Part shown: in pieces, positions 1-5,426 of the stretch | How positions within the stretch are numbered: position 1 is the first letter of the stretch | Layout of the letters: every line of letters starts with the position of its first letter | Assembly (NCBI GenBank): GCA_946184715.1 | Contig: CAMHGU010000104.1 | Location: 1 to 7,676 of the forward strand | Source of the DNA: an uncultured bacterium | GTDB lineage: Bacteria > Bacteroidota > Bacteroidia > Bacteroidales > Muribaculaceae | Direction: 5' to 3' | Length of the DNA stretch: 7,676 nt | The notes under the pieces: model-generated | The model's input: the letters and a program-made list of their open reading frames with translations, nothing else | Told to the model about the DNA's origin: nothing | Database searches by the model: none | Program-made: the position numbers and the translations under genes

Positions 1-31
1 TCACTGATAAAACCAGGAAATCCCGAATGGA

Positions 32-64
32 TTGCGCATTTCTGCCCAAAAGTTTATATCTTTG
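32..64 (+). promoter_or_regulatory. Bacteroidota-type promoter of the restriction-modification operon
   Basis: A -7 element TATCTTTG followed by T lies at 57-64 and matches the Bacteroidota consensus TAnnTTTGY. A TTG at 32-34 could serve as the -33 element with a 22-base spacer, slightly longer than the usual 19-21. Transcription would start near 68-72, leaving a leader of about 75 bases before the ATG at 146. The -7 match is seen directly; promoter activity is inferred. Confidence 0.6.
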
Positions 65-117
65 TACAAAATGCCGTGAGATGGCTCCGAAAGTAAGCAT
101 AGCGACAATTGTGTTAG

Positions 118-146
118 CCTCGAGCATAGTTAATAAAATCGAATTA
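118..146 (+). repeat. left copy of an imperfect direct repeat flanking the R-M cassette
   Basis: The segment reads CCTCGA, two bases, ATA, four bases, then ATAAAATCGAA and TTA. It matches 3810-3836, which has the same blocks in the same order with short spacer differences (gc against cg; gtta against c; one extra g before TTA). The exact core ATAAAATCGAA is at 133-143. The copy ends at the endonuclease start codon. It may be a decayed target duplication or attachment site, but chance similarity is not excluded. Confidence 0.4.
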
Positions 147-1741
147 TGGCAGTTTCAGAAGACAGGAAATATACAAAAGCCTTCGTTCACGACCTCTTGG
201 AGAGAGTGAAGGGCAAGACGCTTGGTGAGGTCGACTCGTCTCTTCAGTTTGCACGCACAAAGAAAAGTGATAAAATTACCGGCATTGCCGGCGATGTGAT
301 AGAACAGTCGGTATTCGGTTATGAACGGGATAGTAAACAAGAATGCGACATTGAGATAGATGGGGTTCTTACTGAGCTAAAAACGACAGGCGTTAGGATT
401 CCCAAATCCGACTTGGCCAAAGTTAAAGATAAAGTAGGAGATGCTTACAATGTCTATCTCGGTGCCAAAGAGGGCATAAGCATTACTGGCGTAACTTTTG
501 AGCCCACAATCCAAACAGATTTTAACACCTCACATTTCTGGGAAAAGGCAGAGCATCTGTTAATTGTATTCTATGAATACAAATCATATGAGGCCGTTCC
601 AGCATCAGCCTATGCAGATTTCAAGATTGTTGATTATTGCTACAACACCTTTTCAGAAGAAGAGCGTGCCAAACTTTGCAACGACTGGGAAATCGTTCGT
701 GACTATCTCCAAAACATTTACAACGAATACAAAGATGCTTCAGTAAGGAACGAACGACTTGTAGGCTTCACTCATATCTTGCGCCCCAATCTGCTGCTTA
801 TTGAATTGGTCCCGGCCTTCAAGAAGAAGTCAAGCGGTTCATATCAAAAACCACGTTATAGACTAAAACAAACCTTTGTCGATTACATCGTTCGCGGACA
901 CTTTGACAAGAGCAGGGCTAATACAGAAATCTCACTGAAGGAATCGTTCTCTAGTTTCGCGCAGCTGGATGCTCGTTGTCACGCCCTTTCCGCAAAACAC
1001 AAAGGCAAGACTTTCGCTCAGTTGAAAGTAGATTTGGGTGTCACGTCAGAGATAACAAACAAGAGTTTTGGCGCTCTTTGTGTTCTCAAAATGTTTGATG
1101 CGAACTGCACGAGGCTGAATCAAATTTCTGACTTTACAAAGGCTGGTATCATTGCCAAAACCATCACCATTACACCGTCCGGCAACCGGACGGAAGATAT
1201 GAAACTCAGGCATATTGACTTTGAAGAATGGGCTGACGAAGAGCTTGACTTCATTGAGTCAGATGTCTATTCATATTTCTGTGAGCATAGCTTCCTTTGC
1301 CCTATCTTCTGTGAACGAGGTGATACAAGCAAACGAAAGATTGACGAATCGGAAGAGGCCTACAAAAAACGACTTGAAGAAGAGTCGGCAAAGACTACTT
1401 TTGAGGGATTCAAGCGCTTTGCTTTTGATGATGGGTTTATTGAAAATGAAGTTAGAAGGACGTGGGAAGACTCACGCAAACAGATTCATCAAAAGACCTT
1501 GAAATGGGAGTACCTTTATGATGCCGCGGGTAACAAGCGAAAGAATAAAAGCGGGTCGTATATGGGTTCTCCCAATTTTCCTAAGAGTGCCGACTACAAA
1601 GTATTCTTCAGAGGAGGAGCTGATGATTCTCGTGACGAAGCCAAAACCATAGAGGTCAATGGCATAAAAATGCTTCCTCAATTCTTCTGGCTGAAAGGCT
1701 CGTATATTGCCGACAAATTGAAATCGATTGAGTATTTATGA
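146..1741 (+). CDS. MutH/Sau3AI-family type II restriction endonuclease
   Basis: This 531-residue protein is predicted to cut unmethylated DNA at a short site, most likely GATC by family. The N-terminal lobe carries the MutH-like catalytic signature: G49-D-V-I-E53 matches the G-x-x-(I/L)-E helix, and the segment 68-80 ends in T-E77-L-K79-T, matching the ELK strand of MutH (D70, E77, K79 in E. coli). The spacing before ELK is two residues longer than in E. coli MutH, so the metal-binding acid could be D68 or D72. The rest (about 250-531) fits the second MutH-like lobe that Sau3AI uses as a non-catalytic, DNA-binding half; no second E-x-K motif stood out. Sau3AI itself is 489 residues, so the length fits the two-lobe architecture. 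The ATG at 146 follows an AT-rich leader without a clear Shine-Dalgarno sequence, normal for this phylum. The gene overlaps the methyltransferase start by ATGA, implying translational coupling. Its composition is visibly A/T-richer than the antiporter and pta-ackA genes. Family assignment is firm; the target site is inferred. Confidence 0.88.
   Translation: MAVSEDRKYTKAFVHDLLERVKGKTLGEVDSSLQFARTKKSDKITGIAGDVIEQSVFGYERDSKQECDIEIDGVLTELKTTGVRIPKSDLAKVKDKVGDAYNVYLGAKEGISITGVTFEPTIQTDFNTSHFWEKAEHLLIVFYEYKSYEAVPASAYADFKIVDYCYNTFSEEERAKLCNDWEIVRDYLQNIYNEYKDASVRNERLVGFTHILRPNLLLIELVPAFKKKSSGSYQKPRYRLKQTFVDYIVRGHFDKSRANTEISLKESFSSFAQLDARCHALSAKHKGKTFAQLKVDLGVTSEITNKSFGALCVLKMFDANCTRLNQISDFTKAGIIAKTITITPSGNRTEDMKLRHIDFEEWADEELDFIESDVYSYFCEHSFLCPIFCERGDTSKRKIDESEEAYKKRLEEESAKTTFEGFKRFAFDDGFIENEVRRTWEDSRKQIHQKTLKWEYLYDAAGNKRKNKSGSYMGSPNFPKSADYKVFFRGGADDSRDEAKTIEVNGIKMLPQFFWLKGSYIADKLKSIEYL
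1374..1403 (+). promoter_or_regulatory. possible internal promoter for the methyltransferase gene
   Basis: Inside the endonuclease gene there is TTG at 1374-1376, a 19-base spacer, and TACTTTTG at 1396-1403, matching the Bacteroidota TTG-N19-21-TAnnTTTG pattern except that the next base is A rather than a pyrimidine. It would start a transcript about 325 bases before the methyltransferase ATG. Such a promoter would let the protective enzyme be made independently of the endonuclease, as seen in several other type II systems. A match of this quality can arise by chance. Confidence 0.25.
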
Positions 1742-3462
1742 CTAAACATAAAATAAAAGTAGTAGAATTATTCGCTGGTGTTGGAGGTTTCCGCATTGGG
1801 CTTGAAGGTGCATCGGATGCCTACGATACCATTTGGAACAACCAATGGGAACCATCGACTCTGCATCAGGACGCCTCGCTTGTGTATAAAGCAAGATTCG
1901 GCTCAAAAGGTCATTCAAATAAAGACATAAATACTGTGCTTACAGAGGAGATACCTGACCACGACCTTATGGTAGGAGGTTTCCCTTGCCAAGATTATTC
2001 TGTCGCAGCATCGCTCAGCCGCTCCGGCGGTATCGAAGGGAAGAAAGGTGTACTATGGTGGCAAATTTACCGTATCTTGAGCGAGAAAGGAGATAAGAAA
2101 CCGAAGTATATATTCTTTGAGAATGTTGATCGCCTGCTGAATTCACCCGCGACCCAAAGGGGGCGAGATTTTGCCATCATCCTTGCTTCATTGGCCGACT
2201 TAGGTTACATCGTTGAGTGGCGTATCATCAACGCTGCCGACTATGGTATGCCTCAGCGCCGCCGCAGAACGTATATCGTGGGCTACCTCAAAGAATCAGT
2301 CGTGGCCAACAAAGTTGGCACAATGGAAGATTGGGTACAATTTGACGGAGTGTTAGCACAAGCTTTCCCGTTTAGAGCACAAGAAGAAACTGTTTCAACA
2401 TTCGACATTAACGGCACCATCCAGGAGGTATCCGCAAGCTTCAACAAGGGCAAGAAAGACAGCCCGTTTGGGAATGCTGGCATTATGAAAGACCGCTATG
2501 TCTATTCTGTAGATGCCGACCCTGTGTATGATGGGACTATGCAGACGCTAGGCGATAACCTAGTTGACGAAGACTTTGTGCCTGAAGAGTTCTTTATATC
2601 TGAAGAAGATTTGCCGAAGTGGCAATATGAGAAGGGTGCCAAGAGAATTAATCGCATTTCAAAAGAAGGGTTTGAGTATGTGTTTTCTGAGGGGGGAATG
2701 GCCTTTCCTGATTATCTCGACAAGCCTTCGCGAACAATGATTACAGGCGAAGGCGGTAATGCGCCATCACGTTTCAAACATGTGGTCCAAATGCCATCAG
2801 GACGCTATCGACGCTTGATTCCTATCGAATTGGAACGCCTAAATATGTTCCCCGACAATCACACCTATCATCCAGAGGTTTCCAATGGACGACGAGCATT
2901 TCTGATGGGTAATGCTTTGGTGTGTGGCATTGTTCAAGAGATTGGCAGGAGCCTTTATCGCTTTATCTACGATGAAGCCCCAGTGTCATCGCATCCTATC
3001 TATATGCAACGCAACCCTCGTCCAGTACTTACTCTCAACTTATTTCCCGATAACAAAGAACTGATTGTCAACAAGTTCAGGAAGACATATAAGCTTGACA
3101 GCACAAAGCGCTTACTCATAGGTCTCGTAAAGAAAGACAACGAGGAATATTTTTCTAACCAAGAGCCATCAAAGCTTTACTATACCGGCAATGTAAGTAC
3201 ATTCCCATCCACAATTGCCCTAAACAAACTATACTATTTTATGCCGCACATCAAGGGCAAAGGCGTTAGAGACCTATATCTGATTAAGATTGTACGCATA
3301 GGAAGTAAAGCAGAGATTTATACTGAAATGGAGGATTCGAAAGCCCCACGATTGATATTCGAGTTGGAATATCTTGAGAGCCTGCCCGAATACAAGAAAA
3401 TTAGCCTGAACTTCCAGCACACCTTTACAGACACAGTACTAGGGAGAGTGCTTAACCGATAG
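1738..3462 (+). CDS. DNA (cytosine-5)-methyltransferase of the type II system
   Basis: This 574-residue enzyme transfers a methyl group from S-adenosylmethionine to carbon 5 of cytosine and protects host DNA from the adjacent endonuclease. The C5-methyltransferase motifs occur in order: motif I F12-A-G-V-G-G (cofactor binding), motif IV G81-F-P-C84-Q with catalytic C84, motif VI E128-N-V, motif VIII Q173-R-R-R-R, motif IX around R332-T-M, and motif X G391-N-A-L-V. The variable target-recognition region is about residues 190-330. After motif X the protein continues from about 415 to 574. M.Sau3AI-type enzymes are near 410 residues, so this is an extra C-terminal domain that I could not assign; it is rich in aromatic and basic residues and has the stretch LYYFMPHIKGKG at 498-509. 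The start overlaps the endonuclease stop as ATGA. No frameshift or missing catalytic residue is seen. The GATC target is inferred from the Sau3AI-type partner. Confidence 0.93.
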   Translation: MTKHKIKVVELFAGVGGFRIGLEGASDAYDTIWNNQWEPSTLHQDASLVYKARFGSKGHSNKDINTVLTEEIPDHDLMVGGFPCQDYSVAASLSRSGGIEGKKGVLWWQIYRILSEKGDKKPKYIFFENVDRLLNSPATQRGRDFAIILASLADLGYIVEWRIINAADYGMPQRRRRTYIVGYLKESVVANKVGTMEDWVQFDGVLAQAFPFRAQEETVSTFDINGTIQEVSASFNKGKKDSPFGNAGIMKDRYVYSVDADPVYDGTMQTLGDNLVDEDFVPEEFFISEEDLPKWQYEKGAKRINRISKEGFEYVFSEGGMAFPDYLDKPSRTMITGEGGNAPSRFKHVVQMPSGRYRRLIPIELERLNMFPDNHTYHPEVSNGRRAFLMGNALVCGIVQEIGRSLYRFIYDEAPVSSHPIYMQRNPRPVLTLNLFPDNKELIVNKFRKTYKLDSTKRLLIGLVKKDNEEYFSNQEPSKLYYTGNVSTFPSTIALNKLYYFMPHIKGKGVRDLYLIKIVRIGSKAEIYTEMEDSKAPRLIFELEYLESLPEYKKISLNFQHTFTDTVLGRVLNR

Positions 3463-3473
3463 AAAATAATAAT

Positions 3474-3803
3474 ATGAACGAATACCTTTTTTATACTACT
3501 GAAGGACAAACTGAAGCCCCAAATGAGAATTATGAGGTGGAGAATTGCCAAATGCTTGGCAGAGCAAAAGGATGCGATGCTACAGATGCCTTAAATAGAC
3601 TTCTCAAAGAGAACAGCTGGATTCTTGAAGCAGGCTTTAACCCCTCAGAGTTCGTCATCACGCAGCTTTTAACCGAAGAACAGAGAGTAGATATTAAAAC
3701 CATCGTAGATTATTTGTGGCCTAACGAAAAGCAAAACTACGGAAGTAACCGAGATAAAGACAATCATATCTTCAACACCTTAAAGAGGCTTAAAGACCTA
3801 TAA
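3474..3803 (+). CDS. small uncharacterised protein in the R-M operon
   Basis: This 109-residue acidic protein has no signal peptide or membrane segment, and I do not recognise its family. It starts with MNEYLFYTTEG, contains the block ENCQMLGRAKG (residues 23-33), and then a Leu-rich helical stretch (about 37-50) around a DALNRLLKENSWI segment. It ends in a Lys/Asp/Asn-rich tail. It starts 11 bases after the methyltransferase stop on the same strand, behind an AT-rich leader, so it is very probably co-transcribed with the two R-M genes. Its composition matches the cassette rather than the G/C-rich genes to the right. It could be an accessory or control factor, but it shows no obvious helix-turn-helix like the C proteins of some type II systems. 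It could also be unrelated cargo. The gene call is fairly secure; the function is unknown. Confidence 0.75.
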   Translation: MNEYLFYTTEGQTEAPNENYEVENCQMLGRAKGCDATDALNRLLKENSWILEAGFNPSEFVITQLLTEEQRVDIKTIVDYLWPNEKQNYGSNRDKDNHIFNTLKRLKDL

Positions 3804-3809
3804 AAGAGT

Positions 3810-3836
3810 CCTCGACGATACATAAAATCGAAGTTA
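3810..3836 (+). repeat. right copy of an imperfect direct repeat flanking the R-M cassette
   Basis: CCTCGA at 3810-3815, ATA at 3818-3820, the exact core ATAAAATCGAA at 3822-3832 and TTA at 3834-3836 mirror the blocks at 118-146. The copy lies 6 bases past the stop codon of the small third gene and just before composition switches to G/C-rich at about 3860, so it coincides with the apparent right edge of the cassette. Confidence 0.4.
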
Positions 3837-3850
3837 GCGAAAGAAACAGC

Positions 3851-3874
3851 AAAAAAGTGGCTGGCTGCCGGCAG
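3851..3874 (-). terminator. weak candidate terminator for the antiporter gene
   Basis: Reading the minus strand, a perfect 10-base palindrome CTGCCGGCAG (3865-3874) is followed after 8 bases by TTTTTT (3856-3851). The gap between stem and T-run is longer than in a classic intrinsic terminator. The site is 78 bases beyond the antiporter stop and faces the converging R-M operon. Confidence 0.2.
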
Positions 3875-3951
3875 GGGCGGTGCGAGCCTACACTGCGCCC
3901 ATCGAAGGCGACCCCGCCCGGGCCTTTTCAGGCGAGTGGGCGCTCGGCTAT

Positions 3952-4938
3952 TCAGGCGAGCAAGCCTTTGAAGGCGCCGAGGAGCCAGGCGATGTAGGCG
4001 ATGTAGAGGGCCAGGAAGATGCAGCCTTCCCAGCGGTCGATTTTCTCTCTGCCACCGGTGTAGTACCAAAGGCTCAAGAGCGACGCGCTGCCTATCATCA
4101 CGCCTAAATCGACCGTCGTGATGCCGCCGAGGCTGAGCGGGTGAATGAGCGACGACGTGCCGAGAATGAGCAGCACATTGAAGATGTTGGAGCCTATCAC
4201 ATTGCCGAGCGCGAGGGCGCCATTGCCCTTCGAGGCCGCGATGAGGCAGGTGATCAGCTCGGGCAGCGAGGTGCCGATGGCAATGACGGTGATGGCTATC
4301 ACGGCCTGGCTCAAGCCTAAGAGCTTGGCTATCTCCACCGCGTTATTCACAAACATATTACCGCCCCAGAGCATCACGGCCAGCGCCGCGATAGCGATTA
4401 TGGGCAGCAGCCACCCGCGGGTGTCGGCAAAGCGGTAATCTTCATTCTCGCGTTTCGGCTCTTGCGGCTTCTGCTCGCCTTTGTCCTTGAATACCTTATA
4501 AAAATATAGCGCGAAGAAGGCGAGCATTATCAGCCCCTGCCACCAGCTCAAGCCGGCTTCGCCTTTCAAAGCGAGTGGCGCGTAGCACAAGCCGGTGAGA
4601 CCCAAAGCCACGAGAATGCCACCCACGATGTCGCGACCGAACTTGGTGGCACTCATCGACAGCGGCGCCACCACAGCCGAGGCCCCGAGGATAAGCATAA
4701 TATTGGCAATGTTGGAACCGACCACGTTACCGATTGCCACATCGCCCATCCCTTTGATGGCCGACGATACCGACACAAACAGCTCGGGCGCCGAGGTGCC
4801 GATACCTATAATCGTAAGGCCTATAACGAAGTCGGGCACCTTAGCCCGCTTGGCGATAGCCACCGACGCATCCACGAGCGTATCGGCACCGTACACCAGC
4901 ATCAGCAGCCCTAATATCAAAAGTCCATATACCTCCAT
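3952..4938 (-). CDS. calcium/sodium antiporter, CaCA superfamily (YrbG-like)
   Basis: This 328-residue inner-membrane protein is predicted to exchange Ca2+ for Na+ (or H+) across the cytoplasmic membrane. It shows the internal duplication that defines the Ca2+/cation antiporter superfamily. The first alpha repeat has GTSAPE at 47-52 and GNVVGSNIAN at 70-79; the second has GTSLPE at 222-227 and GNVIGSNIFN at 245-254. E52 and E227 are the expected ion-coordinating acids. The two hydrophobic halves are separated by a charged loop at about 150-175 with many Lys and Glu residues, likely cytosolic. About ten membrane segments fit the sequence. The length matches bacterial members, and the protein looks intact. 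It is G/C-rich like pta-ackA and runs convergently to the R-M cassette. Superfamily assignment is firm; ion specificity is inferred from the family. Confidence 0.92.
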   Translation of the reverse strand: MEVYGLLILGLLMLVYGADTLVDASVAIAKRAKVPDFVIGLTIIGIGTSAPELFVSVSSAIKGMGDVAIGNVVGSNIANIMLILGASAVVAPLSMSATKFGRDIVGGILVALGLTGLCYAPLALKGEAGLSWWQGLIMLAFFALYFYKVFKDKGEQKPQEPKRENEDYRFADTRGWLLPIIAIAALAVMLWGGNMFVNNAVEIAKLLGLSQAVIAITVIAIGTSLPELITCLIAASKGNGALALGNVIGSNIFNVLLILGTSSLIHPLSLGGITTVDLGVMIGSASLLSLWYYTGGREKIDRWEGCIFLALYIAYIAWLLGAFKGLLA

Positions 4939-4991
4939 AGTAGTTCAAGTTTAAAACGCCTCGGGAATCGCAGCGGCTCCCTATGGCGGCA

Positions 4992-4999
4992 CAAAATTA
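4992..4999 (-). promoter_or_regulatory. -7 element of the antiporter promoter
   Basis: On the minus strand the bases read TAATTTTG followed by T, a full match to TAnnTTTGY. It lies 53 bases upstream of the antiporter ATG, giving a leader of roughly 47-50 bases. The nearest TTG candidates for the -33 box have spacers of 16 (5018-5016) and 23 bases (5025-5023), neither ideal. Confidence 0.5.
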
Positions 5000-5067
5000 C
5001 GAAATAAAGTTGATTCAAGCCACAATGTGACGGCGATATTGACGGCCACATAAGCAGGCGCGCGCAT

Positions 5068-5097
5068 AAAAAGAAAAAAGGTTGTCTCACGACAACC
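5068..5097 (-). terminator. strong intrinsic terminator, minus strand
   Basis: The minus strand has a perfect 7-base-pair stem, GGTTGTC then loop GTGA then GACAACC (5097-5080), followed directly by TTTTTT, C, TTTTT (5079-5068). This is a textbook rho-independent terminator. No minus-strand gene lies immediately upstream, since pta is divergent, so it ends a short transcript initiated inside this intergenic region. Confidence 0.75.
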
Positions 5098-5143
5098 GTC
5101 AGTTAACCTTTTGGTCTAATACCATTGAAAAACACACACACAC
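5074..5143 (-). ncRNA. predicted short transcript: small RNA or attenuated leader
   Basis: The -7 element at 5155-5148 and the terminator at 5097-5068 define a minus-strand RNA of about 70 nt. It would begin with a GT-rich run (5142-5131), contain an 8-codon micro-ORF (ATG at 5125, TGA ending at 5099, reading MVLDQKVN) whose stop is one base from the hairpin, and end in the terminator. It could be an independent small RNA. It could also be the 5' leader of the antiporter mRNA, whose ATG lies 135 bases downstream. I could not match it to a named RNA family. Confidence 0.4.
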
Positions 5144-5147
5144 GCAA

Positions 5148-5155
5148 CAAAGGTA
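5148..5155 (-). promoter_or_regulatory. -7 element of an intergenic minus-strand promoter
   Basis: The minus strand reads TACCTTTG followed by T, a full TAnnTTTGY match, with an AT-rich stretch further upstream (5190-5225). No TTG is found at the ideal -33 spacing; the position is occupied by the palindrome TATCAGTGATA (5182-5172), which might be an operator. Confidence 0.45.
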
Positions 5156-5293
5156 ATGCTTTTGCCCCATATATCACTGATAATTGACAGCCAAATTTCA
5201 ACTTTTTAACATTTTTTCAGTAAAACGGCCTGCTTTATACTTCTATAACGCGCTAAATATCACACCATTTCGCACATAGCTGCCGCGCGGCTA

Positions 5294-5324
5294 TTGCATA
5301 AGTGAAGAGTAATCACTAAATTTG
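5294..5324 (+). promoter_or_regulatory. promoter of pta-ackA
   Basis: TTG at 5294-5296, a 20-base spacer and TAAATTTG at 5317-5324 followed by C give a complete match to the Bacteroidota housekeeping promoter. The predicted start is near 5330, leaving a leader of about 97 bases. A perfect palindrome GCCGCGCGGC (5282-5291) and the arms ATAGC/GCTAT (5276-5280, 5290-5294) abut or overlap the -33 box and could bind a regulator. Confidence 0.7.
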
Positions 5325-5329
5325 CTAAA

Positions 5330-5426
5330 TCATCGGCACCGAAGCGAGCCGCCGCGTCGCCGCGATGCGGAAGCCCCTTTGCGAGGTGACCCTGACCTTA
5401 TCTAAATATCGGAATAACAACAAAAT
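5330..5426 (+). promoter_or_regulatory. 5' leader of the pta-ackA mRNA
   Basis: The roughly 97-base leader is G/C-rich in its middle, with a small hairpin CGCG-TCGC-CGCG at 5353-5364, and turns A/T-rich just before the pta start (5400-5426). I see no known riboswitch core, no T-run terminator and no clear Shine-Dalgarno sequence. The stretch 5160-5275 upstream of the promoter is A/T-rich and holds no gene. Confidence 0.3.

Noticed and set aside
1..10. TCACTGATAA at the window start and again at 5174-5183, where it forms the tet-operator-like palindrome TATCACTGATA
   Set aside because: Repeated 10-mers are expected by chance in a window this size, no TetR-type gene is nearby, and the first copy is cut by the window edge.
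27..209. 60-codon open frame overlapping the endonuclease start
   Set aside because: It begins upstream of the predicted -7 element and transcription start, and it overlaps a well-supported gene in another frame.
3927..3960. TTCAGGCGAG repeated 24 bases apart across the antiporter stop codon
   Set aside because: Only ten bases match and there is no further similarity; it is best explained by chance in G/C-rich sequence.
4145..4954. Plus-strand open frames antisense to the antiporter
   Set aside because: Low-complexity Pro/Thr/Ala/Ser-rich shadows of a gene with clear CaCA signature repeats.
5128..5143. Short CA repeat
   Set aside because: Only about five or six units; too short to treat as a phase-variable tract and not placed in a gene or promoter spacer.
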